A DNA stretch of 64,000 nucleotides from NCBI GenBank assembly GCA_046154185.1, contig JBJXGE010000012.1:117783-181782 (forward strand), in the 5' to 3' direction. Below the pieces are notes generated by a model that did not search any database, was not told the origin of the DNA, and worked only from the letters and a program-made list of their open reading frames with translations. A program made the position numbers and the translations under genes. This document shows positions 8,185 through 15,622 of the stretch, piece after piece; the first letter of the stretch is position 1, and each line of letters begins with the position of its first letter. The DNA is from JBJXGE01 sp046154185. GTDB taxonomy: Bacteria > Planctomycetota > UBA8108 > UBA1146 > JAJFFE01.

Positions 8185-8217
8185 AATTGTCACGATCCCG
8201 CCGAGTGACAATTTTTT
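8185..8217. promoter_or_regulatory. 9-bp perfect inverted repeat followed by T-run: operator or terminator
   Basis: AATTGTCAC-N11-GTGACAATT followed directly by TTTT. On the + strand this has the shape of an intrinsic terminator, yet no + strand gene ends just before it. It lies in the divergent gap between the pseudopilin and the small lipoprotein, so a dimeric regulator site is equally possible. The remainder of the 322-base gap (8037-8358) shows nothing I recognise. Confidence 0.45.
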
Positions 8218-8358
8218 GCGGCCGAGGGCAATCTCAGAGACCTCACCCCCGACTTGCGTTCCTTTGTGAAGCACAGGAGACTCCGACATCGACCACTCGT
8301 GCGAGGGACTGAAAGTCAAATTCGAGGATGCTTGGTCCGGAAGGAATGGAGTTCGGCA

Positions 8359-8649
8359 GTGAAAATTCTCGCATTGACTCTGTGCGTCATCTCCTTGTTC
8401 GGTTGCTCGAATCAGCGTCATGTGTCGGCGACCGAATTCGAAGCGGAGTACTCGATGGCTGGGCGCCCTGAGCCGATGCGCCTAGTCGAGTATCTTGGTC
8501 GCCAGAATGGGCGGGCGTATATCAAGGTCAGCTCGATGTCGACCTTCAGCGAGAAGTGGTCAGACCGTGTCGTCTACGTGAAACTTGCTGAGCTCGACAC
8601 TGCATTTCTGAATTCGCTACCCGCTACCGAGCTGAATGACACGCATTGA
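8359..8649 (+). CDS. small predicted lipoprotein, unknown function
   Basis: 96 residues from GTG 8359, chosen because GGAG (8348-8351) lies seven bases upstream. The N-terminus KILALTLCVISLFGCSN is a lipoprotein signal with lipobox LFGC, so the mature protein begins at Cys and is probably envelope-anchored. The rest (EFEAEYSMAGRPEPMRLVEYLG..., then KVVSS-like and DRVVYVKLAEL segments) suggests a small beta domain. No family recognised. A 15-base hairpin TTCGGT-CGA-ACCGAA (8671-8685) follows its stop. Confidence 0.72.
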   Translation: MKILALTLCVISLFGCSNQRHVSATEFEAEYSMAGRPEPMRLVEYLGRQNGRAYIKVSSMSTFSEKWSDRVVYVKLAELDTAFLNSLPATELNDTH

Positions 8650-8778
8650 ACGATTTTGGAGAGTGCGCAGTTCGGTCGAACCGAAAGTCCCGTCGGCTCC
8701 AGAGAGAGCATGCGGTTGAATTCTCCGCGGATTCGGTCAGCCCTCGAAACTCATAGAAACTCCGCCGGCCCAGCAAGG

Positions 8779-8842
8779 TAACCCGGGGCAGGCCGCAGGG
8801 CCGGCCAATCCCGGGCTATATCCCGTCGGGCCTTTCAGGCCC
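8779..8842. repeat. REP-like palindromic intergenic element
   Basis: Within the 306-base gene-free stretch 8650-8955, a G/C-dense block contains two CCCGGG motifs (8782-8787, 8810-8815), an internal GGCC-rich segment and a perfect hairpin GGGCCT-TTC-AGGCCC (8828-8842). Blocks of this composition are scattered between genes in planctomycete genomes as far as I recall. It could also act as a terminator for either flanking gene, although no T-run follows. Confidence 0.5.
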
Positions 8843-8955
8843 TCTCAGATTCGGAAGTCGCGGCACACCACGCGGCACATAGGATCAGTGAACCGTCCCT
8901 TGAAGTGGTCATGATCAGCCTGAAAAAGTGGTTCAGCTGCATCGCCGCCCCACGG

Positions 8956-10527
8956 CTACTGTCCATCCGCCGCGCCGGCGCCGGCGATTTCGCGCACGTA
9001 GGAGGAGCGATCGGCGCGGCCCCACTCGCGCGCCGTGCGCGCGATGTCGCCGCCTTGGGCGAGGGCGAGCGCGAGGTACGCGCCGCGCACGACTTCGTCG
9101 TCGACGCTGGCGAGCGCGGCCGTCGCCGCGGAAAACGGGATCGAGCGATCGTCTCGCATCCGGCGCAACGCGAACACGCGCAGCTCGGCATCGGGTTGCT
9201 CACACAAGAAGGCGGCGAGCGCCCCGCGACTCGCGACGTCGAGCGCCTGAAAACGCTCGGCCCGACGCACGGCATCGCGGCAATTGACAACCGCCCACCA
9301 TTCCTTGAGTCGCGCGGCGTCGAAGCGCGGCTCCGCCAACACGCGCGCGAGTCGGCGCACGATGGCCGCCTCGTCGTCACTCGGCGCGCGGCCGATGTGC
9401 CAGTCCAGCACGACCTGGAGCGCTTCGGTGCTTCCCGCGCTCAAGGCGAGCGCTTCGACCTCGGCTACCTCGCGCGCCGATGTGCACCAGTTCACAGCAC
9501 GCACGAGCGACGCTGTCACCTCCGCGCGCGCCGCGTCCGTGGTCAATGCGCGTGTCAACAGTTCGCGCTCGACGCGATAGCGCGGCAACACAATGTTGTC
9601 GGTGAGCGCGCGCACGAGCGACTCAGCACGCGCCGCATGGCCGCGCAAGTTGGCGATTCGTACCGTCAATATTTCGTGTTCACCGACTGAGCCGTGCCGC
9701 CCGCGGGATTCCTCGATGGCGGATTGCGCGCGGCCGAATTCGCTTTGCGCAATCAACGTTTCGACGCGCAACAGTCCATGCTCGACGGGGCGCGGCTCTG
9801 GCGCCTGATCGAGCAGCTCGAGCACGCGCTCGACATCGCCGGCGCGGAGCGCCAACGCCGCGCGCACGACAGCGAATGCCGCCGCTTCGCTCGGCGCGAC
9901 TTCGCGCCGCAGAGCTTCGAGCGCCGCGACATCGCCAAGTTCCACCAGCGTCAGACCGAGTCGCACCCGCAGCGCCGGTGTGCGCGGCTCGAGCGTCGAC
10001 AACATTCGCGCGTAGTCGCGCCACTCACTCAGGGTCTCGAAGCGCAGTTGTCGCGGATCGAGAAGAAATCGCGCGAATCCTGGCGATTGTTCCGAAGCCG
10101 CCGCGGCATGCGCTTCGCGCCACGCGACGCGCCAAGCGTCCGCCCGCGTATCGGGATCGAGCGCAACGAGCCCACGCAGAATCCACCACTGCGGCTCCGC
10201 GGGCGCTCGCGCGATGCCGTTGGTGAATTCTTCCCGCAGCACGCGCTCGGCGAATCCGCGTTCGCTCGCGCCGCGGCGCCGCGCCGCGTCGACCCGATCG
10301 AGCCACGCCTCGAAGAGCGATGGATCGATGCGGCACGCTTCTACGGCAAGCGCCTCCGCGCGGGCCCACGCGCCGCGTCGCTCCGCATCGCGACTCGCCG
10401 CGAGCTGCTCCTCGGCGCGCTCCCGTTCGCTCACCCGCCGCAAGCGGACCGGTAGCCAATCGCAAGATGCGAGGGAGATCAACCCGACAAAAAGTAGGAC
10501 CATTCGAAAGCATCGCATCTTTGCCAT
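8956..10527 (-). CDS. large predicted lipoprotein with helical (TPR/HEAT-like) repeats
   Basis: About 523 residues. MAKMRCFRMVLLFVGLISLA followed by SCDW is a lipoprotein signal with lipobox LASC. ATG 10527 is used; ATGs at 10542 and 10518 are in frame and equally possible. The mature part is almost entirely alpha-helical, Ala/Arg/Glu-rich, with repeated 'A-x-A-x-R-G-A-W-A-R-A-E-A-L-A' type helix pairs near the N-terminus (RRGAWARAEALAVEACRIDP) that match the TPR pattern. HEAT-like segments occur near the C-terminus (ELRVFALRRMRDDRSIPF). No catalytic motif is visible. It is probably a periplasmic or membrane-surface scaffold. Confidence 0.72.
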   Translation of the reverse strand: MAKMRCFRMVLLFVGLISLASCDWLPVRLRRVSERERAEEQLAASRDAERRGAWARAEALAVEACRIDPSLFEAWLDRVDAARRRGASERGFAERVLREEFTNGIARAPAEPQWWILRGLVALDPDTRADAWRVAWREAHAAAASEQSPGFARFLLDPRQLRFETLSEWRDYARMLSTLEPRTPALRVRLGLTLVELGDVAALEALRREVAPSEAAAFAVVRAALALRAGDVERVLELLDQAPEPRPVEHGLLRVETLIAQSEFGRAQSAIEESRGRHGSVGEHEILTVRIANLRGHAARAESLVRALTDNIVLPRYRVERELLTRALTTDAARAEVTASLVRAVNWCTSAREVAEVEALALSAGSTEALQVVLDWHIGRAPSDDEAAIVRRLARVLAEPRFDAARLKEWWAVVNCRDAVRRAERFQALDVASRGALAAFLCEQPDAELRVFALRRMRDDRSIPFSAATAALASVDDEVVRGAYLALALAQGGDIARTAREWGRADRSSYVREIAGAGAADGQ

Positions 10528-10672
10528 GGTCGCATCATTCATCAGATGCTGCCGAGTATCAAACTGAACTCTGTGCGTCCTAGTCGCAGTGCGCGTGAGT
10601 CCAAAATTGCGCCGAGACAGCGCTCGTGATAAATTCCCGACCGGAAATAGAGCAGATGATGCAGCGCCAGTG

Positions 10673-10926
10673 ATGCTGAAATTCGAAGTGCCAAAGGGTG
10701 TTGAGGAGCGGCTCAAGCGGCTGGATACCGATCCGAAGCACGTCGCAAAAGAGTCTTCACTCGTCGAGTTCTCTCGGTAAAAAGAGATCGATCATTCTCA
10801 GCTCGCTGACCCCTTGGTGTATCGCGCTATGAAGCTGCTGGCGTTCTAAAGAACCACGGCGTGCTGTTGCGTATTTCAGTGGGCGAAGTCATGAAAGACT
10901 CTGATGCGTTGCGACGAATCGTCGAC
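10673..10926 (+). pseudogene. decayed UPF0175-family antitoxin
   Basis: From ATG 10673 the frame reads LKFEVPKGVEERLKRL and KHVAKESSLVEFSR, then stops at TAA 10778-10780. The same frame goes on as KEIDHSQLADPL. The next frame then supplies GVSRYEAAGVLKNHG and LRISVGEVMKDSDALRRI. Placed end to end these follow the UPF0175 layout: ribbon-helix-like N-terminus, then a short HTH-like LSRYE-x-x-G-VLK-RHG segment. So the gene has at least one stop and one frameshift (near 10810). UPF0175 proteins are antitoxins usually paired with PIN-domain toxins; no toxin gene is recognisable here. Confidence 0.65.
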
Positions 10927-10976
10927 GTTTCGACGGAAACCGGCACGCACACAGGCCGCGTCTTTGTCACGTCGGA

Positions 10977-11282
10977 GCAAAACGACTCGAAAACTACGAG
11001 CGCACCGTGCGGCAACTCCAACAACAAAGGCGCCAGTTCCCGCGCGTCGCGTGGCAACTACTGGAAGCTCAATTCGTCGCACTACGCTCGTGGTTGCCGC
11101 TCAGCTTCTGAATCTACGTGGAAAGCGAACTCACGCCCCCGACTTGCTCGGGCAGTCTGCAAGACATCGCGCTCGTCAACTTGCCAAAGCCGAATTCCGT
11201 TGTGTGCCTCTTGCGGACGCTCAACACCGAACAACACGACGTACAAACTTTCTACCGCTATCTAGTGCCGCGCGAGCCATGA
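10977..11282 (+). pseudogene. coding-like remnant with in-frame TGA, family not recognised
   Basis: This frame reads as natural protein (AKRLENYERTVRQLQQQRRQ and FPRVAWQLLEAQFVALRSWL), then meets TGA at 11109-11111. It continues without a break as IYVESELTPPTCSGSLQDIA and QTFYRYLVPREP to TGA at 11280-11282. It has no good start codon and no ribosome-binding site. It follows the antitoxin remnant and may be part of the same decayed insertion. A short real gene from GTG 11118 (54 residues) cannot be excluded. Confidence 0.35.
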
Positions 11283-11378
11283 GACGCTTGCGTTTACATC
11301 GGGAATTGAGTCCATTGCGTTCCGCACGCGCCACACGACCCCGACGACGACCATCAGCACCAGCGCCACCCACTCGCT
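11262..11378 (-). pseudogene. fragment resembling the C-terminal membrane anchor of the giant protein at 15623-22684
   Basis: The leftward strand encodes SEWVALVLMVVVGVVWRVRN, then a short tail and TAG. It has a stop immediately upstream and no start. It closely matches the last residues of the 2353-residue protein (WSAWAALALMVIGGVVWRVR), and the DNA from 11321 shares 16 identical bases and further scattered identity with DNA from 15640. It looks like the remaining 3' end of a lost paralogue or duplication. Confidence 0.45.
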
Positions 11379-11423
11379 TCATCGGGGCTCTACCGAATCA
11401 ATCGCGTGGAGTCCGAGCCGGCC

Positions 11424-13334
11424 TCACGGACAACTTGCAAAGTTGGCGCACGATAAAGCGTCCCCCGCCGCGTCGGCGCCGCAATCCGGGTACGGGGCAG
11501 CAGGCGGCGCGCCCTCTTCGAAGAGCGCGACGAGCAGGTAGACGCAGTCTGCCAAATTCAAGTGTCCATCGTCGTTCACGTCACAAGCGTCGATGCAACC
11601 CGGTGCGGCCGCGTACGTGAACAAGAAACTGAGCAGGTAGATCACGTCGGCGACATCGATTCCGCCCAGGCCGTTGCAATCACCGCGGCGAAACGTGACT
11701 TCGCATTCATCGGGCACGAGGTCATCGTCGATGTCGAGGCTTGCACCCATAGCAATCTCGCACGCATCCGGGATGCCGCTGCCGTTACAGTCCGCGATCG
11801 TGCCGTTGATGAATTCCACGTACTCAGGGATATCGTCGCCGTCGCAGTCCTCTGCAAATTCGTACGCACCCATATCGACGACCGGCGCGCTGCCCACGCC
11901 GGTGTCGAGAATCGTGTACGCATCCAAGAACCTCGGTACGCCCGCGACGTCCAGCGGCGGCTCGGAGGTCAAGACAGCGTTGTCGCCCGCGTCGAGGCAC
12001 GGCGAAGTGACCGACACACGGACGTCACCTGGCGCGTACAAAGGGTAAAAGCCGGTCGGGCTCGTCAACACCGGCAGTGCGAGAAACTGCGGGCTAGTGG
12101 AGATGGTCCCAGGGTGTTGTGAATCGGGTGTGCTTAGACCTTCGACGTTGGAGTAGCGAAACACGATTTCACCTTGCGACTGCTGATCCGCCAACGGCTC
12201 GGGGTTATCTCCCGGCTCGACCAGCGATACGTTCGAGTACAAAATCGTGTTTTCAACCAATCCATCCATCCACAATCCCGCCGCGGTGTGCTTTGACCAG
12301 TTGGCCGCGATCGTGCAATTCTTGATCGAGATACTCACGCCTTCTGGTCCGTACACCGCCCCGCCTTGTCCGGACTCAAAGGGCGTTGCTACGGGCGGCT
12401 CAACGGCCCGGTTGCCGGTCATAACGCAATTAACGATGGTAAGTGGGACGTCGCTGGAAATCGCACCGCCGAGTGTGGCGTCATTTCGAATGAAAGTGCA
12501 ATTCTCGATGCGCGCGTTGGGTGAACGATTCGCGATCCCACCGCCGGTGGCGACAAATTGCAGTCCGAGATTGTAGGCGCGATTTCGCTCGAAGCGCGAA
12601 TCGCTCACGTGCAGCACGACGCCGGCGTCGGCGAAGATCCCGCCCCCGCGTCCCACCACTCCATAGAGCTCGCGCGCTAAATTGTCGTGGAAAAAGCAGC
12701 GCGTGACCGTCAGCGAGCCGCTGCCGACGGCCTCTATTCCTCCACCATCGCCGACCTGGCAAAAGTTATTGTCGAACTCGCAGTCGGTGAACGTGGCATT
12801 CGTGTTGGAGAGATACACGCCCGCGCCGCTACCAGCGATATTGTCGAAAAAGAGGCAATTGTGCACGGTGATCACTCCCCCATGCACGGCCAATCCACCT
12901 CCATTGTGATCGAGTGTCAACGTGCCATCGAAAAGAAAGCCATCGATAACCGTTCCCGGCGTCGGGTTCATCAGCGTGAGCACGATGTTGGCGCGAAATG
13001 GATGGAATCCAGTTAGGTGGGAACGATTCGTGGCCAATCTCTCGCTTGTGGAGGACTCAATGCCAACGAAGCCTCCGTACAACGAGACGCCGTCGGGCGC
13101 TAAGAACCCAAAACTCGTGGGGACGGAGTAAACACCCAACGCCGTCCAGATCTCGTCACCGGGTCTCGCGGCCCCCAACGCGTCATCAAACGAAGTGAAC
13201 GCGTCCTGCCAGGATGAGCCATCGCTCGTTCCGGTTGCGGATGCCCGGACGTAAACAACATCGCCTCGGACGGCCGCGCCGGCCCATGCCGCTACAAACA
13301 ATGCGAGTACGCTCGCCTGGAATCTAACGCGCAT
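11424..13334 (-). CDS. secreted right-handed beta-helix protein with C-terminal dockerin-like repeats
   Basis: 636 residues. A signal peptide (MRVRFQASVLALFVAAWAGA) is followed by a DGSSWQDAF opening and about 10 parallel-beta-helix rungs of the type NCLFFDN, DCEFDNN, RCFFHDN, NCTFIRN, NCTIAAN (polymorphic outer-membrane-protein/choice-of-anchor Q style). It closes with VDMGAYEF. The C-terminus has two Ca-binding dockerin-like repeats, RGDCNGLGGIDVADVIYLL and CDVNDDGHLNLADCVYLL, then a Cys-containing PYPDCGADAAGD tail. Such proteins are extracellular or surface proteins of unknown ligand. Transcribed divergently from the next dockerin protein across a 359-base gap. Confidence 0.85.
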   Translation of the reverse strand: MRVRFQASVLALFVAAWAGAAVRGDVVYVRASATGTSDGSSWQDAFTSFDDALGAARPGDEIWTALGVYSVPTSFGFLAPDGVSLYGGFVGIESSTSERLATNRSHLTGFHPFRANIVLTLMNPTPGTVIDGFLFDGTLTLDHNGGGLAVHGGVITVHNCLFFDNIAGSGAGVYLSNTNATFTDCEFDNNFCQVGDGGGIEAVGSGSLTVTRCFFHDNLARELYGVVGRGGGIFADAGVVLHVSDSRFERNRAYNLGLQFVATGGGIANRSPNARIENCTFIRNDATLGGAISSDVPLTIVNCVMTGNRAVEPPVATPFESGQGGAVYGPEGVSISIKNCTIAANWSKHTAAGLWMDGLVENTILYSNVSLVEPGDNPEPLADQQSQGEIVFRYSNVEGLSTPDSQHPGTISTSPQFLALPVLTSPTGFYPLYAPGDVRVSVTSPCLDAGDNAVLTSEPPLDVAGVPRFLDAYTILDTGVGSAPVVDMGAYEFAEDCDGDDIPEYVEFINGTIADCNGSGIPDACEIAMGASLDIDDDLVPDECEVTFRRGDCNGLGGIDVADVIYLLSFLFTYAAAPGCIDACDVNDDGHLNLADCVYLLVALFEEGAPPAAPYPDCGADAAGDALSCANFASCP

Positions 13335-13560
13335 CTCTTCTCCTTGGTGTTCGTAAACTACCCCGAGCCAGATTTTCCGACGCCGTCCGCATCCCTGGTT
13401 CTATCGAGCATCGTAGCGGCGAGGAAATCTCTGCGGGACGCGAAGCGCGCCCGCCCATTATGCGATGCCTGCGCAAAGGACTGACCAAGACTCGCTCGAT
13501 GGACCCATGAGCGATTCAACCGAGTTGGCGGCGAGTGGTCTTGGCTATGCTCGGCCAAAC

Positions 13561-13604
13561 GGCCAGAATTCTGGCCGAGTGCGCCGTCTGCAAGCGCACT
13601 TTTT
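13561..13604 (+). terminator. palindrome plus intrinsic-terminator-like hairpin in a gene leader
   Basis: A perfect 16-bp palindrome, GGCCAGAATTCTGGCC (13561-13576), is nested in a larger CTCGGCCA/TGGCCGAG dyad. It is followed by GTGCGC-N9-GCGCAC-TTTTT (13579-13604), a textbook rho-independent terminator. No + strand gene precedes it. It lies 90 bases before the start of the dockerin/cohesin-like gene, so it may be an attenuator or end a small RNA. The rest of the gap 13335-13693 shows nothing else recognisable. Confidence 0.55.
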
Positions 13605-13693
13605 CATCGCCTACTCGACGCGTTTCGTCTTGCTGGATAATCTCCGCGCTTGGGTCAGCATTCCAAAGTAATGGACAACGAGGAGACGACGCG

Positions 13694-15556
13694 ATGCGTG
13701 CCAGCACTCTCGGTGCATGGTTATTGTCATGTCTCATCGTCGCGTACGCACGCGACGCCGCCGCGCAAGACAACTTCTTGAGGGGCGACCCCGATGGCGA
13801 TGGCGCCGTCCACTTCATAGTGGACGCGTCGTTCCTGTCGCAGGCGTTGTTTGGCGCGGGCCCGAGTGTCGCGTGCGACGACGCGGCGGATGCGAATGAC
13901 GACGGCGTGCTCAATGTGGACGATGTCGTGTTTATCGTGTCGCTTGCGCTTTCGATTGGACCCGGCGCGCCGTCGCTGCCATACCCGAGTTGCGGCCCTG
14001 ATCCAACGGCGGATTCGCTCGGTTGCGCTGCGTATTCGGCGTGCGGCGGTCCGGCCACGGTGCTGCCCATCGGTTCTACCGTGACACTCGGTTTCCTCGC
14101 GCCGGTCGGCGCTCCCGGCAGCACGGTGGCGGTCGGCATCACGCTCGACAGCAGCACGCAAGTGCACGGTTGGTCATTCGGAGTGTGCCACGACTCCGCT
14201 CTCGCGTCCGTGTTGACCGTGACATTCGGTCCGTCGCTGGTCGGGTCGAATCCCGACTTTGAGGAACGCGAAGTTGTACCAAGCGCCGGCTGGTCCGGCG
14301 CCGCGCTCATGAGCTTCACAGCGGCGGCAACCCTCCCGCCAGGACCCCAAGTTCTGTATACCGCTCACTACGATCACTTCGCACTCGGCGAGCCGCTCCT
14401 GGCTTACTGTCATCCGGTGACGTCGTACTCGAATTCGATGGTCGTGATCGTGGACCCCGGCGCAATCCCGGTCAGTCCGCAAATACTCCCAGGAACCCTC
14501 GGTGCACCGCCGCCGGGGCTGCCGTTCAAACGAGGTGACGTCGATAGCGATGGCGTCGTGAACTTCATCGCCGATGCGAACGCGTTGTCGTATGCGCTCG
14601 CCGGCGGTGGACCGGCGCCGAGTTGCTTCGACACCGGCGACGCCGACGACGATGGGCAAATGGATCTCGCCGACGTGCAGGCGCTGCTCCAGATCGGTTT
14701 TCTCGGTGTGGGATCGGTTCCGCCGCCGCACCCGGCGTGTGGTCTCGATCCAACGCTCGATGCGCTACCGTGCGCGGGCTACAGCGCCTGTGGCGGACCG
14801 CCGCCGCCGCCGCCGCCGGCAGACCCAAACGTCGTTGTCGGGTTCACCGATGGAACGGACAACGGCACCGGCGGCGTCATCGTGACGCTGACGCTCGACA
14901 ACCTCTTCGGCGACCTCGCTGGCTGGTCGTTCGGCGTGTGCCACGATCCCGCGCTCGCTGCGATCGTGGCGGTCGATCCGGGTGGAACGTTGATCGATAT
15001 CGGGCCCGACTTCAGTGCGACGACACTCATTCCGGGCGAGGGATTCACCGTCGCGGTTCTGCTGAGTTTTACCGCGAGCGTTGCACTACCGCCGGGAAGC
15101 GGTTACGAACTATACACGATCGAGTACGACCTCCTCGGCGTCAGCGGTTCGCCGCTCACGGTGTGCTCGGGACTCGGTTTGCCGCCAGTGCCTGTTACTT
15201 TCACGAGCTCGAGCGGTGGACCTTCGATGATCACGCCAACCACCGTGCCCGGGTCGACCGAGCCAGTGAATCCGCCGCTCGGATCGTTCATTCGTGCGGA
15301 TGCGAATGCCGACTCGGTCGTGAACATCGCCGACACCATTTCGATCATCATCTGGCAGTTCGTCGACGGGCCGACGCCGCCGTGCTTGCAGGCGGCCGAC
15401 GCGAACAACGACGGTGCAAACAACATCGCGGACGCAATCTGGATCACAAGCTATTTGTTTCTGGACGGACCGCCCCCGCCGGCGCCATTCCCGATCTGTG
15501 GGCTCGATCCAACACCGGGCACTTTGCGGTGCGCGGCGTTTCCACCGTGTCAGTGA
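13694..15556 (+). CDS. secreted protein with three dockerin-like modules alternating with two cohesin-like domains
   Basis: 620 residues from ATG 13694 (GAGGAG nine bases upstream). Signal peptide MRASTLGAWLLSCLIVAYA. Module order: dockerin-like pair 1 (GDPDGDGAVHFIVDASFL, ADANDDGVLNVDDVVFIV; about residues 32-95), cohesin-like domain 1 (GSTVAVGITLDS, HGWSFGVCHD; 115-260), dockerin-like pair 2 (GDVDSDGVVNFIADANAL, GDADDDGQMDLADVQALL; 280-350), cohesin-like domain 2 (VTLTLDN, GWSFGVCHD; 378-500), and pair 3 (ADANADSVVNIADTISII, ADANNDGANNIADAIWIT; 535-600). Each dockerin pair ends with PxCGLDPT and a Cys-x3-Cys-like motif. Extracellular; probably structural or adhesive. No enzyme domain seen. 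Confidence 0.85.
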   Translation: MRASTLGAWLLSCLIVAYARDAAAQDNFLRGDPDGDGAVHFIVDASFLSQALFGAGPSVACDDAADANDDGVLNVDDVVFIVSLALSIGPGAPSLPYPSCGPDPTADSLGCAAYSACGGPATVLPIGSTVTLGFLAPVGAPGSTVAVGITLDSSTQVHGWSFGVCHDSALASVLTVTFGPSLVGSNPDFEEREVVPSAGWSGAALMSFTAAATLPPGPQVLYTAHYDHFALGEPLLAYCHPVTSYSNSMVVIVDPGAIPVSPQILPGTLGAPPPGLPFKRGDVDSDGVVNFIADANALSYALAGGGPAPSCFDTGDADDDGQMDLADVQALLQIGFLGVGSVPPPHPACGLDPTLDALPCAGYSACGGPPPPPPPADPNVVVGFTDGTDNGTGGVIVTLTLDNLFGDLAGWSFGVCHDPALAAIVAVDPGGTLIDIGPDFSATTLIPGEGFTVAVLLSFTASVALPPGSGYELYTIEYDLLGVSGSPLTVCSGLGLPPVPVTFTSSSGGPSMITPTTVPGSTEPVNPPLGSFIRADANADSVVNIADTISIIIWQFVDGPTPPCLQAADANNDGANNIADAIWITSYLFLDGPPPPAPFPICGLDPTPGTLRCAAFPPCQ

Positions 15557-15622
15557 AGGTCGCACAGTAGGATTCCGGCCGTCACGTCGTCTCGGACACG
15601 CGCGTACTTCCTGGTCGCCGCT

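Noticed and set aside
7915..8421. Leftward open frame MSESPVLHKGTQ... covering the pseudopilin leader
   Set aside because: It overlaps the pseudopilin N-terminus in another frame and has no similarity or start signal; the perfect dyad inside it argues for non-coding DNA.
11109..11111. In-frame TGA in the 10977-11282 remnant as selenocysteine
   Set aside because: Context (PLSF-x-IYVES) has no redox motif, no start codon or ribosome-binding site, and the surroundings are clearly decayed.
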